Below are positions 8,528-17,513 of a stretch of DNA of 64,000 bases, in pieces; the first letter of the stretch is position 1; each line of letters starts with the position of its first letter. Origin of the DNA: Caldilineaceae bacterium (lineage in GTDB: Bacteria > Chloroflexota > Anaerolineae > Caldilineales > Caldilineaceae); the NCBI GenBank assembly GCA_026645575.1, contig JAPKMW010000026.1, positions 1-64,000 on the forward strand. Direction: 5' to 3'. Both the position numbers and the translations under genes were made by a program. The notes beneath the pieces were generated by a model, which saw only the letters and a list, made by a program, of their open reading frames with translations, ran no database searches and was not told the origin of the DNA.

Positions 8528-9616
8528 ATGAATCAGCCGACCTATCGGGCCGCCATTATCGGTGTGGGGCGCATTGGCAATAGCTATGATGACGAAATCG
8601 GCGAACGCCGGCCGGCGACCTATTATCAAGGGGAAAACCGGCATGTCGGACTGTATGTCATTGCGCCGGTCAACCATGCCGAAGCCTATCAGACCACCCC
8701 AGGCTTTACGCTGGTTGCGGCGGCTAACCGGGGGCGTGAGAAGCTCAATGCCTTTGGCGAACGGCGCGGCGTACAGGCGCTCTACACCAACTTCCGCCAC
8801 CTGCTGCGCGACGAACAGCCCGATGTGGTTTCGGTCTGCACCCAATCGCCGGAAAAGGCGGAAATTACCATTGCCGCCGCCGAGGCTGGGGTCAAAGCCA
8901 TTATCGTGGAAAAGGCGTTCGCCACCAGCATGGCTGAAGCTGACGCTATGCTGGCCGCCTGTGAACGGCACGGCGTTCTGCTGGCGGTGAATCACCCCTA
9001 TCGCTTCAGCCCCTTGGTGCGCCAAACCAAGGCATTGATTGAAGTCGGTGCGCTAGGGGAACTCACGGCTGTGACCGTCCATGCCGGCGGCGGCATGTTG
9101 CATATTGGCAGCCACCTGTTTGATCTCATGCGCTACTGGGCCGGCGACGCGGTAGAACTCTATGCCCAAGTGCCGAACTACGCCCCAGAACAGGATCTGC
9201 CGGCGGTAGGGCTAGTGCGTTTTGCCAACGGCATGACCGCGCTCTTTGACCACACCCATCGCGACCAACAGGGCATCGAAGTGCGTGGGCGTGAAGGCTA
9301 TCTTACCCTCTCCAGCATGGTGGGCGACGGCTGGCTCTATCAATTTGCCCCGACCCAGCCGCCCAGCGTCAAACGCCAGTATCCCCACCGCTTGACCGTC
9401 CAGCCCATTGCCAGTCCAGCCCATACCCTCAGCCCGACGCAGCGTCTGTTGACCGAACTGCATACTACGCTGCACACCGGCGCCCCATTCCCCTCAACCG
9501 GGCAGGATGGGGCCGCCGCTTTGGAATTGGGCCTAGCCTGCTATGCGTCGCACCTGGCGGGCCAACCAGTCGCGCTCCCGCTGGCGGATCGCACATTGCG
9601 TGTTCCCAACCGATAG
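8528..9616 (+). CDS. Gfo/Idh/MocA family oxidoreductase
   Basis: This 362-aa paralogue of the enzyme at 6271-7365 has the dinucleotide-binding motif GVGRIGNSYDDEIG and the substrate-domain stretch GGGMLHIGSHLFDLMRYW. The usual EKP motif reads VEKAFATS, with proline replaced by alanine, while the lysine is kept. It is predicted to be a cytoplasmic sugar dehydrogenase or reductase. Both copies share the unusual DDEI segment after the glycine motif, so they probably arose from one duplication and act on related substrates. Confidence 0.92.
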   Translation: MNQPTYRAAIIGVGRIGNSYDDEIGERRPATYYQGENRHVGLYVIAPVNHAEAYQTTPGFTLVAAANRGREKLNAFGERRGVQALYTNFRHLLRDEQPDVVSVCTQSPEKAEITIAAAEAGVKAIIVEKAFATSMAEADAMLAACERHGVLLAVNHPYRFSPLVRQTKALIEVGALGELTAVTVHAGGGMLHIGSHLFDLMRYWAGDAVELYAQVPNYAPEQDLPAVGLVRFANGMTALFDHTHRDQQGIEVRGREGYLTLSSMVGDGWLYQFAPTQPPSVKRQYPHRLTVQPIASPAHTLSPTQRLLTELHTTLHTGAPFPSTGQDGAAALELGLACYASHLAGQPVALPLADRTLRVPNR

Positions 9617-9635
9617 ACAACCCTGTGTTATGCTA

Positions 9636-9706
9636 GGAGATTGAGAGATTCAGAGATTCAGAGAGTGGGCGACCAGTTCCTCACTCTCTAAATCTCTCAA
9701 TCTCTT
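9636..9706. terminator. GAGATTGAGAGATT hairpin between convergent genes
   Basis: The arm AGAGATTGAGAGATT ... CAGAGAGTG pairs with CACTCTCT AAATCTCTCAATCTCT around a short loop, between two convergent genes. A second copy of the same repeat lies at 38058-38118. Confidence 0.65.
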
Positions 9707-9715
9707 GATTTACCC

Positions 9716-10684
9716 CTATTCCCAAACCAACAAAACGCCCATCGCTTCACTGAGCCGTTCATAGAGCAGATCGTAGGCCGCCTTGGCTTCGGTAAAGGGA
9801 AAACGGTGGCTGATCAGCGGTTCAACCTGGATGCGACCGGCCTGCACCAACTCGATGGCGCGCGCCAGCATCACCGGGCGCGTCTCTTCCTGATAGTAGC
9901 CGCCGATGAGTCGTTTGCGTTGCATCTTACCGGCATCCAACGGCAACGGCGCGCCGTGGTAGAGGCCGATGAGGTGTAAAGTGCCGCCGTTGCGCACCAT
10001 CTCTTGCGCTTGGGCAAAGGAGGTCAACCCCGGTTTGCCTCCCACACAATCAAAGACCAGATCGGCGCCGCGGCCTGCGGTCAACTCACGCACCCGTGCC
10101 ACTGGGTCTTCTTCGGCAGCGTTGATCGCCAGATCGGCGCCCAGGCGTTCGGCCAACCGGCAGCGTGCGGCAAAGGTATCGACGACAATCAGCCGGGCCA
10201 ACAAATGCCGCCGCGCCGCCTGCATCACCAGATTGCCCACCAAGCCTTGGCCGAGGACCACCACCGTGTCGCCGGGGCGGATGCCGGGGATCTGCGCCCA
10301 AGTGACGCCGCCGGTGACCAGGGGCAGGAACGCCGCCTGCTCAAAGGAAAGGTCAGCCGGGATGGGCCAAATGGCTGTGCCTTCCATTGCATCAATGTCC
10401 AGCAGCACATACTGGGCATGGGGCGCCACCGCCACGACACGATCCCCCGGCTGGAAGCGCGCCGCCGCTTCGCTGCCCACCGCCGCCACCACACCTCCCA
10501 CCGAGTAGCCCATAATGGCAGGGTCGATGGCCTCTTCGTGCATGTAGCGGCGCAAGACCTCCGAGCCGCGACTGATCAAGCTCATCCGGTTCTGCACTAA
10601 TACCTCACGTGGGCCGCAGACCGGCATGGGGACTTCTTCCAGCACGATATTACCAAAGCCTTCCGGTTTTGCCACACGCAGCAT
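9716..10684 (-). CDS. Medium-chain dehydrogenase/reductase (zinc-type alcohol dehydrogenase-like)
   Basis: This 322-aa protein has a GroES-like N-terminal domain and a Rossmann domain. The cofactor motif GQGLVGNLV and the acidic residue after VV (LIVVDTF) favour NAD. The four-cysteine structural zinc loop and the catalytic cysteine/histidine pattern of classical enzymes are absent. The N-terminal SRGSEV segment is typical of the branch with an SxGTE-like motif. It may oxidise a sugar alcohol in the same pathway as the Gfo/Idh/MocA proteins. A strong AAGGAGG lies before the start. It is divergent from the sialidase-like genes. Confidence 0.88.
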   Translation of the reverse strand: MLRVAKPEGFGNIVLEEVPMPVCGPREVLVQNRMSLISRGSEVLRRYMHEEAIDPAIMGYSVGGVVAAVGSEAAARFQPGDRVVAVAPHAQYVLLDIDAMEGTAIWPIPADLSFEQAAFLPLVTGGVTWAQIPGIRPGDTVVVLGQGLVGNLVMQAARRHLLARLIVVDTFAARCRLAERLGADLAINAAEEDPVARVRELTAGRGADLVFDCVGGKPGLTSFAQAQEMVRNGGTLHLIGLYHGAPLPLDAGKMQRKRLIGGYYQEETRPVMLARAIELVQAGRIQVEPLISHRFPFTEAKAAYDLLYERLSEAMGVLLVWE

Positions 10685-10721
10685 AAAAAACCTCCTTGAT
10701 TACCTATAACATTTTTTCTGT

Positions 10722-10750
10722 TTGACAGGGTTATCTGATTATGATATTGT
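10722..10750 (+). promoter_or_regulatory. Promoter for the sialidase-like gene cluster
   Basis: TTGACA (10722-10727) is followed after 17 bp by TATTGT (10745-10750), then AGGATAGTATACC. This shares spacing, -10 sequence and the adjacent AGTATAC with the minus-strand promoter at 7520-7548. A second TATAAT lies at 10830-10835, closer to the start at 10870. Confidence 0.55.
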
Positions 10751-10869
10751 AGGATAGTATACCAACGAGCGCCAGAAAGTAACACTTTATGTAGGAGTAA
10801 CAGGTTACCTTCTGTGCTGCTCGTGAGTATATAATTGAGAAATTTCTCGCAGAAGGCTATGTCATCTCT

Positions 10870-11659
10870 ATGACAACCATCAACCTCGACAACCTAACCG
10901 TCCACCCGGGTGAGCCGATCCAGGTCATGGAGAGTATTGGGCATGGCTGGTTCCCCGCCCTGGCGCGCTTTCCCACAGGCGAACTCTTGTTGACCTACTC
11001 GCTGGCCGCCGACACCAACGAAAACCAATTTGACCTTTCCGGCTACCAGGTCTCGGCGGATGGCGGCCACCATTGGACGTCGCGCTATGACATTCTGCCC
11101 GAACATCAGCCGATGATCTATGTGCCGGAGCCGGATGGCGCGCTCTTTGCCTTGCCGGCCTATCTCTATGCCTTGACCCCCGGTGATCAACACAATTTTT
11201 GTGGCGCCGACATCCGCTTTGAACGCGCTGGGCGACGGGTGATCTTTGAGCCGCAGGGCGTGCGGCTGCTCGACTGGCCCTGGCCGGTGGCGACCCAACC
11301 CAACCCCTATCGGCCCAATCTCCACCGTGTCAATCTCTGTTTTGACGGCGATGCGCTCACGGTCGAGGGGCGCCTGCTGGCGACGCTCTATGGCAGCAAT
11401 CAAACCTATACCACTGGGCGCCCCATGCCGGCTACCAGATCACGCCGGCGCAAACCACAGCACCTTTGTCCTGCGCAAACGTGACGATGGGCAAAGTTGG
11501 GCGTGGGATTGGATCATCCGCAACGATGCGCCCGATTGGGATCTCGGCTATCCCTCGACCGCCGAACTGGCCGACGGCAGTCTCTTTACCGTCTATTACC
11601 AGAAGTTTGCCGCTGACGAGCATTGTTCGTTGCTCTGGTCGCGCTGGCAACTGCCGTAA
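10870..11659 (+). pseudogene. BNR/sialidase-like propeller protein, frameshifted
   Basis: The first frame (to 11484) contains an Asp-box (SADGGHHWTS) and other beta-propeller strands. After about 11410 it loses sense and ends in a basic tail. The natural continuation (NHSTFVLRKRDDGQSWAWDW ... TVYYQKF) lies in the frame that stops at 11659 and holds a second Asp-box, DDGQSW. At least one indel between 11410 and 11460 is needed to join them. As one gene it would be about 263 aa, short for a six-blade sialidase fold. A role in glycan breakdown is inferred from family and neighbours. Confidence 0.75.
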
Positions 11660-11691
11660 ACCCACTGTGAGAGAAGGCAAGGAAGACGCAC

Positions 11692-12390
11692 ATGGATCGC
11701 ACATCCTATATCGAAACCTTTGACAATGGCCCCGGCGGTTGGTGCGCCTGGGGCGCCGGCTCGAATATACCCGAATTGAAAGATGGCGTCTTGATTACGC
11801 GTGGCCCCTGGCGCGTCGACCCCAATCACAGCCCGCCGGGCGCCGGTTATTTGCATCTGCTCACCTATCTCTATACCCATCCTACCTATTACACCGAAAA
11901 ATTTCAAACAGAGGTAGGCGTCAATCGCTTTCTGGCCGACAACAAGGATCGCAATCTGACCAATGCCCGCATGACCGTGCGGCTACGGGGCAATGTCGAT
12001 CTGAAAGGCGCGAAGCTAACGCTCTGGGTACAGGCGGATATTGGTGACACACGCCCCAACTTTGTGCTGACGGGTCAGTCGTTGGCAGTCACCCCTGATT
12101 GGAGCGAACAGACCTTGCTCCTCGCCGACGACCCCGCCCAGTGGACGTGCGCCGGCGGTCGCCACGACCTGACCAAACTCTATGGCTACGGCGACATTCG
12201 GGATGCGCTCAAGGATGTCAACTGTGACCTGATCATCGTCCTCTTTCCGCTCAACGTCGTGCCGTTGGATGCGCCCAATGAGCAGCGCGACTACTTGCGC
12301 ACCCACCGCGACTATCAACCCGACTACGCCTACCTGCCCAGTGGCGTCATCGAGTTTGACACGATCAAGATTGACTATCCTGCCCAGTGA
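11692..12390 (+). CDS. Hypothetical protein with lectin-like beta-sandwich pattern
   Basis: This 232-aa protein starts close behind the previous gene, after AGAGAAGGCAAGG. The opening IETFDNGPGGWCAWG and the stretch RNLTNARMTVRLRGN resemble concanavalin-like carbohydrate-binding sandwiches that often accompany glycosidases. No signal peptide, membrane segment or catalytic motif is seen. Gene order (between sialidase-like genes, same strand, short gaps) suggests a sugar-binding or glycan-processing helper. The family is not recognised with certainty. Confidence 0.65.
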   Translation: MDRTSYIETFDNGPGGWCAWGAGSNIPELKDGVLITRGPWRVDPNHSPPGAGYLHLLTYLYTHPTYYTEKFQTEVGVNRFLADNKDRNLTNARMTVRLRGNVDLKGAKLTLWVQADIGDTRPNFVLTGQSLAVTPDWSEQTLLLADDPAQWTCAGGRHDLTKLYGYGDIRDALKDVNCDLIIVLFPLNVVPLDAPNEQRDYLRTHRDYQPDYAYLPSGVIEFDTIKIDYPAQ

Positions 12391-12391
12391 G

Positions 12392-12889
12392 ATAAAACGA
12401 GATAAAACCCATGTCGAACCAAACAACAGCCATTCCAGCAATGACGGCCACACCTGGTCGCCGCCGCGCCAGATCACCGGGCCGCGCCAGCACCCTGCTG
12501 ACTTGGTGCAACGGGTCAATGGCGATATTCTCCTGACCTATGGCAATCGCACGGCCCCCTATCGTATCGAAGGCAAGGTCAGCCGCGACGGGGGACGCAC
12601 TTGGCTCGCACCGCTGCTCACCTTTTTGGCGCCCTTGTACGGCTATGATCTACCGGCGGAGCGCCCGACTGATCTGGGCTACCCTTCCAGCGTGGTGCGT
12701 CGTAGCACTGGTTCTGGTCAAGGGGTGACGATCTATTACTACAATCCGTCGGTGCGCAAACCCTGGCAACACGAAAATCGCGCCACGGAAACCCGCTATC
12801 TAGCGCGTGATTACTATGCCATTGCCGTGACCTGGGATGAAGCGGCGTTGATCGCGTCCGTAGATCGCGCAGGAGCGCAGGAGAAATAA
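12392..12889 (+). pseudogene. BNR/sialidase-like protein lacking its N-terminus
   Basis: The frame starts immediately after the preceding stop, with no usable start codon before the propeller sequence. It contains two Asp-boxes (SSNDGHTWSPP and SRDGGRTWLAP) and the family-like strand GDILLTYGN. Complete relatives nearby are 375-383 aa, so roughly half of this gene, including the first blades, is missing. An overlapping ATG at 12269 exists but lies inside the previous gene in another frame. It is most likely a deletion remnant; fusion by frameshift to the upstream gene is the alternative. Confidence 0.65.
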
Positions 12890-12892
12890 CCT

Positions 12893-14020
12893 ATGCAACA
12901 TAGCATCCTTTACAAACGTCCCGGCCACTATGTCATCGGCCCCGTTCCCCGTTTATTGGCAGATGGGCGACTGGCCGTGTTGGTACTGGTCTCCCCCTTT
13001 GCTGACCATTATGGCCTGGACAAACGCGTCGTCCTCGTTTCAACTGATCAAGGCGAAAGCTTTCAGGAGAGCGCAGATCCCACCATCCCCTTCACCTGGT
13101 CGGCCAGCAATGTGCGCGAATGTTACGACCGTTTCGCCAACGTGATGCCCGATGGTTCTTATCTGGCAGCCGGCACAGTTGGTTTTGAAACGTGGCCGCA
13201 GGCGCGCCGGGCCGAAGCCGAAGCGCTGGGGCTTTCTGTGCGCGACCATCCGAATCGGCGCGGCGAAGAAGTGGTGGTGGGGATGCCCAAGCTCTTTGTG
13301 CAATGCTCGCAAGACCAGGGACGCACCTGGCAACGCCGGGAGTGGCATGTCCCCGGCTTTAGCTGGTTGACCGCCTTTCCCCGCTGGGTGCGGCTGACCG
13401 ATGGCGCGATCCTGCTCCCGATCTATGGGCGCAACGTGGACGGCAGTCGCGGCCAAACCTTTGTCTTTCGCAGCGACGCCAATGGGGATGACTGGCGGCT
13501 GATCCCGATGGCGTCGAGCATCTCCGGCGTCGATGGCGATGAAGTTGGCCTGATCGAGGTAGCGCCAGGGCGCGTACTGGCCTTGATCCGTCACGCGGCT
13601 AAGGGAAAACTGACTGAGGGTTACTTGTTGGAGAGTTGGTCAGAGGATGGCGGGCGCACCTGGTCGCAGCCGCTGGGAACCACGATCAAGGGTTATCCGC
13701 CCCACCTTCTACGCCTACAAGATGGTCGGCTGCTCTGTGCTGTCACCTATCGCTGGGAACCAATGGGGATTCGGGCAGTCCTGAGCAACGATGACGGTCG
13801 CACTTGGGACACGGCCAATCCCATCATCCTGCGCAATGATGGCGGCACGGTCTCATCGCTCTGGTACAATGCCGTAGGGCATGAACCGGGCCGCGGCGGC
13901 TCCGATCTCGGTTACCCGATCACCGTGCAATTTGGCGATGGTTCGCTCTTTACCTGCTACTGGTTTACAGGGGCGGATGGCATTACCCACGCTGCCGCGA
14001 CGCGTTGGCGGGTGGGATAA
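12893..14020 (+). CDS. Sialidase-like (BNR/Asp-box) propeller protein
   Basis: This 375-aa protein has four Asp-boxes (STDQGESF, SQDQGRTW, SEDGGRTW, SNDDGRTW), evenly spaced as in a six-bladed sialidase/neuraminidase-type propeller. CAGGAGAA precedes the start. There is no signal peptide, so it probably acts in the cytoplasm or is exported by an unseen route. The activity could be exo-sialidase or another glycan hydrolase of this fold. The catalytic arginine triad cannot be assigned by eye. It lies in one direction with three related genes. Confidence 0.8.
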   Translation: MQHSILYKRPGHYVIGPVPRLLADGRLAVLVLVSPFADHYGLDKRVVLVSTDQGESFQESADPTIPFTWSASNVRECYDRFANVMPDGSYLAAGTVGFETWPQARRAEAEALGLSVRDHPNRRGEEVVVGMPKLFVQCSQDQGRTWQRREWHVPGFSWLTAFPRWVRLTDGAILLPIYGRNVDGSRGQTFVFRSDANGDDWRLIPMASSISGVDGDEVGLIEVAPGRVLALIRHAAKGKLTEGYLLESWSEDGGRTWSQPLGTTIKGYPPHLLRLQDGRLLCAVTYRWEPMGIRAVLSNDDGRTWDTANPIILRNDGGTVSSLWYNAVGHEPGRGGSDLGYPITVQFGDGSLFTCYWFTGADGITHAAATRWRVG

Positions 14021-14042
14021 ACCGTGGAGGGAATCGAGCAAA

Positions 14043-15194
14043 ATGAAAAAATTAGAACTGATCGACAGCGGCATTCTCTATATCAACCCCGACCCGGCGC
14101 ACTATCATGTCTTTGCGTCGCATGCACACCCGGTGCAACTTTCGGCAAATGAGTGGCTGGCAACCTTTAGCCGCGGGGATGGCATGTACGCCGCCAACCA
14201 GAACATCGCCCTCACCCGCTCATTGGATGGCGGCGTCACCTGGCAGTTGCAGGGCTTCTTGTACGACAAAGCGGGCGACGACCGCCCCTACTCCTACAAT
14301 GACGGCTTTCTCTCGCGCTTGCGCGATGGCACACTGGTGGTCTTTGCCTTTCGCGCCGACCGTTCCATACCCGACCGGCAGATGTTTAGCCCTAGCGGTG
14401 GGCTGATCGACAATGAACCGATCCTTTTTACCTCCAGCGACAACGGTCACACTTGGGCTGGGCCGCAGCCAGTTCAACTGCCCGCCGGGTTGGTCGCCAC
14501 GCCGGCCAATACAATCGTCGAGCTAGCCGACGGGCGCTGGCTAGCGACCTTTGACCAATGGCACGGTTACCACGACGACCGCCCCTACAAGCCGATCATG
14601 TTGGCGATGACCTCCGCCGACCGTGGCCGCACCTGGAGCGAAATGCAGGTGATGGAGGATGGCGCGGCGCGCCCAGAGGGCGCCCGCAAAGGCTTCTGGC
14701 ACGGCAAAACCATTCGCCTCAACGACGACCGTCTCTTCACCCTCTACTGGGCCGCCGACATGACCCAGCCGGACAAGGGGCCGGTCAACCTGCCGATCCA
14801 CTATGGCATCACCGATGCCAATGCCGCGCAGTGGCCCATGCCTCAGCCCACCACCTTGCCAGGACAGACCAACTGGCCCGCCCAACTGCCGGATGGGACA
14901 CTGGCCGCCATCTACACCCTACGCGAGGCGGCGCAACCCGGCTTTCTGGTGGCGCTCTCCCCTGATCTGGGGCAAAGCTGGGATCTAGACAACCAAGTGC
15001 GGGTTTGGGACGCGACCGGCTGGACGCACCTGGGCATCAGCTCGCCTGACAAATACCCGCGCAGCCATGACACTATTGCCTTTGGGGCCCCAACCCTGTG
15101 CGCAACGCAAGAGGGTGATCTCTACGCCAGTTGGTGGTGTACCTATGCCAGCCTGACTCACATTCGCTGGGCGCGGCTACGGGTAAGTGGTTGA
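14043..15194 (+). CDS. Sialidase-like (BNR/Asp-box) propeller protein
   Basis: This 383-aa protein starts at 14043 behind GGAGG; a longer frame back to 13881 overlaps the preceding gene and is rejected. Asp-boxes read SLDGGVTW, SSDNGHTW and SADRGRTW, with further degenerate ones toward the end (SPDLGQSWDLD). HGKTIRLNDDRLFTLYWAAD is a typical propeller strand pair. It is a paralogue of the gene at 12893-14020, 22 bases upstream, so the two are probably co-transcribed. No signal peptide was seen. Substrate unknown. Confidence 0.8.
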   Translation: MKKLELIDSGILYINPDPAHYHVFASHAHPVQLSANEWLATFSRGDGMYAANQNIALTRSLDGGVTWQLQGFLYDKAGDDRPYSYNDGFLSRLRDGTLVVFAFRADRSIPDRQMFSPSGGLIDNEPILFTSSDNGHTWAGPQPVQLPAGLVATPANTIVELADGRWLATFDQWHGYHDDRPYKPIMLAMTSADRGRTWSEMQVMEDGAARPEGARKGFWHGKTIRLNDDRLFTLYWAADMTQPDKGPVNLPIHYGITDANAAQWPMPQPTTLPGQTNWPAQLPDGTLAAIYTLREAAQPGFLVALSPDLGQSWDLDNQVRVWDATGWTHLGISSPDKYPRSHDTIAFGAPTLCATQEGDLYASWWCTYASLTHIRWARLRVSG

Positions 15195-15403
15195 GCAACC
15201 AAGGCGGTTGGGGACGAACACACAGAGTGCCTGTCCTCCTTTTGGCGGGCTGTGGGCCGCTGGTCGATCAGCGGGGGTCATTGTGGACATTGCGGCGCGG
15301 CATGGCGGGGTCGTTGCTTGGCGCCAGCCTGGTACGGCTTTGCTTTGCCGACACAACCATCTTTGCTGTCGGCATCATTCTCGCCCTGATTGAGACTGCT
15401 GTC

Positions 15404-15449
15404 TTGTCAACAAAGTTGTGAGTTGAACCTGGCAAAACTTTGTTGACAA
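15404..15449. terminator. Bidirectional terminator hairpin
   Basis: A 14-bp perfect inverted repeat TTGTCAACAAAGTT / AACTTTGTTGACAA (15404-15417 and 15436-15449) with an 18-nt loop lies between convergent genes. The 209 bases before it (15195-15403) hold no gene that could be supported. Confidence 0.65.
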
Positions 15450-15473
15450 AACCCTTATATGATACAGGCAGCC

Positions 15474-16931
15474 TTAGCAAGCCTTGAGATAGAGCGCGTA
15501 CAGCTTCACATCCTCCGGGCGCACGCCGGTAAAGTGGACGCCGATACGAATCCGCCCGTCCGCCCGTATCGCCGCCTGTTCCCCCCAGGCAACCGGTTGC
15601 TGGAATCCGCTGGTTGTCGGCGGCTGACAGCGATCGATTGTGTAGCCGGGTAACGGGGTAAAGCGCTCATCCAGCAACTCGACGGTCACACCGCTATGGG
15701 CGCTCAACCCGTCGATGTTGAGGGCGAGGTGCGCAGCTTTGCCTTCCAGATCAATCGGCGCCGAGACAAAATGTGATTCCTGGCGGGAGGCCATGCGTCC
15801 CCCCAGGAAGGGTTGGAAATAGCCCAGGCGATCGCGCGGCCAACTGGCGACGCGCACGCCGTTGCTGCTCTGTTCGGGCCAGGGGGCGTACCAGAAGAGC
15901 GTCTCATCGCCGATATTGGCAAAGCCTTGCCCCTGGATCAGCGCCGGAAAATCGACGGTGCTGTGGCCGTGGGGCAATTCCTGCCAGCCGTCTTCCGCCG
16001 CTGAGACAATCGGAAAATCGGGGATCGGTTCCCGGTAGTGCAGGCAATCGCTGCTGACGGCCAGCCCTAAATCCATCGTCAACAGGCGACGATCATTGGA
16101 CGGATGGCCGTTCCACATGCCGTAGAAGCCCAAGACAACGTTGCCGCGGTTCCACAGTCCAGCGCCCAAATGGATCTGTTCGCCGGCATTGCGCCCGGTG
16201 ATGGCCGGCTGCGCCATATTCGTCCGGCGGCGCATGCTCCAACAGGAGGCTGCCAGCCAATGCTCAAAATCGTACGAGGCATAGGTTACCAATTGGCGCA
16301 GGCCACCGGCATGGTTGCCCCCCTGACCGGTGAGATAGTAACAGCCGTTGAAGCGTGCCCCGCCGGCCATCTCGAACCAGCGCCCCACCGGATTATTGGG
16401 CGATTCACGCCAGGTAAGGCCATCAGCGCTATAGGCGGCGGCGAAGACACTCTTATACTTGCGTGTCTGAAAGGCCATCTTGAAGCGGCGCTGCGGGTCA
16501 GGATCGTCCGGCTCATAGAAAACGACACAGGATTGGACATGGTGCGCTCCCTGATTGAGATCGACCAGGTTGTTGTGGCGGCTGCCGCGATACTCGACTA
16601 GCCCCAAGTTAGGCCGCTCCCAGTGATAGCCATCTTTGCTCTTGGCGAAACAGACCCGCTCAAACCAGCCCGTTTCCTGGCGGTTTTGGCCCAAATACCA
16701 CATGTATAGCTCATCGCCGATCTGATGGACTGCGCCGTAATAGACCACATGGCTGTCATCGGGCGCGCCCGCTTCACCCAAGCCGAGGGCAATCTTGGTG
16801 CGCCCGCAAGGGGTGTTATGGCCTACCAATTTTAGCTCCACCCCATTTTGAAAGGGGAGGCTGTGGTCGTCAAAGGGGAAAAGAACAAGCTCACTCAGGC
16901 TCTGTTGTGGGCCGCCGTTGTGGATAATCAT
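15474..16931 (-). CDS. Glycoside hydrolase-like five-blade propeller protein (GH43/GH32-like)
   Basis: This protein of about 485 aa is taken from the ATG at 16931 behind AAGGAAC; the frame is open further upstream but that part looks unrelated. The core VYYGAVHQIGDELYMWYLG followed by CFAKSKDGYHWERPNLGLVE is the hallmark of a family of predicted glycosyl hydrolases with GH43/GH32-like blades. The final 90 residues (DLEGKAAHLALNIDGLSAHS onward) form a small beta-domain. It has no signal peptide. Upstream fragments (16987-17501) include the N-terminus of a second, related protein. Confidence 0.75.
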   Translation of the reverse strand: MIIHNGGPQQSLSELVLFPFDDHSLPFQNGVELKLVGHNTPCGRTKIALGLGEAGAPDDSHVVYYGAVHQIGDELYMWYLGQNRQETGWFERVCFAKSKDGYHWERPNLGLVEYRGSRHNNLVDLNQGAHHVQSCVVFYEPDDPDPQRRFKMAFQTRKYKSVFAAAYSADGLTWRESPNNPVGRWFEMAGGARFNGCYYLTGQGGNHAGGLRQLVTYASYDFEHWLAASCWSMRRRTNMAQPAITGRNAGEQIHLGAGLWNRGNVVLGFYGMWNGHPSNDRRLLTMDLGLAVSSDCLHYREPIPDFPIVSAAEDGWQELPHGHSTVDFPALIQGQGFANIGDETLFWYAPWPEQSSNGVRVASWPRDRLGYFQPFLGGRMASRQESHFVSAPIDLEGKAAHLALNIDGLSAHSGVTVELLDERFTPLPGYTIDRCQPPTTSGFQQPVAWGEQAAIRADGRIRIGVHFTGVRPEDVKLYALYLKAC

Positions 16932-16986
16932 AAAATGTTCCTTGTCAAGTCTTGGGCCAGAAATAGAGATTGGGCGATATCCTAGC

Positions 16987-17109
16987 TCATACGCCAAAAG
17001 CGCCGTCACTGGTTTCAATACGTTTGCACGCATAGGCGCCGGCGTAGCCGTCGCGGGCATCGTCGATGACCATGCGGTTAAAGACTTCGGCGCGTTGGGC
17101 GAGATTCAT
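16987..17109 (-). pseudogene. Short 40-codon frame with strong ribosome site, gene stub
   Basis: From the ATG at 17109, preceded by an ideal AAGGAGGTCACC, the frame encodes NLAQRAEVFNRMVIDDARD and ends in GAFGV after 40 codons. The good initiation signal and abrupt stop suggest the 5' end of a longer gene whose remainder was lost when the GH-like gene at 15474 was brought alongside. The family is not recognised; a genuine small protein cannot be excluded. Confidence 0.45.
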
Positions 17110-17119
17110 GGTGACCTCC

Positions 17120-17230
17120 TTACCCTGAAATCGTCCCGATCATAAAGGCGTTGCTGCAATTGCTCAAGGCCGGGTCAACCGTTTCGCCGCCGGCCGCATA
17201 GATCGTGTCACCGACAATGGCGGCGCGCCT
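17120..17230 (-). pseudogene. C-terminal remnant, Kelch-like
   Basis: On the minus strand a short frame reads AAIVGDTIYAAGGETVDPA and stops at 17120, ten bases before the next start codon. IVGDTIYAAGG is typical of a Kelch-type beta-propeller blade. No start is present. It joins, in another frame, directly to the N-terminal fragment at 17208-17501, so it is the tail of a lost gene. Confidence 0.45.
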
Positions 17231-17501
17231 CCCAGGGCAGGTCGCCCACGCGGAAGACCGGCGTTTCGGGGCGGTCGGGCTTGGGGAAATGACGGGCCAC
17301 GTCGGTCAGATGATCCAGGATAAAGTTATCCAGAAAGAGTTGCTTCTGCGTACCGATGTGGAGAAAGGGTACGGTGTAATCAGGGGGAAAATAGGGATAG
17401 CGCCGCTGGTCAAGCGGACGTTCCCCGGCCAGTGTGTCAGCGCTCTTGCGCTGAAGATCTAGTGCTTCGGTTGGGCTGAGCGGTTCAGGTACAGGCGTCA
17501 T
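17208..17501 (-). pseudogene. N-terminal fragment of a GH43/32-like protein
   Basis: This 97-codon frame ends in the segment KQLFLDNFILDHLTDVARHF, then PETPVFRVGDLPWE. In intact members of the GH43/32-like family this segment is followed by the catalytic propeller. Here the frame breaks after PWE into a Kelch-like remnant. It lies 12 bases after the gene at 17514, in the same direction, so it was once the next gene in that operon. It is not simply the missing start of the gene at 15474, which has its own N-terminus. Confidence 0.6.
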
Positions 17502-17513
17502 CAGGTTCTCCTT

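Noticed and set aside
15131..15421. 96-codon plus-strand frame after the sialidase-like gene
   Set aside because: It overlaps the end of the preceding gene in another frame, has no ribosome site and ends within the terminator region.
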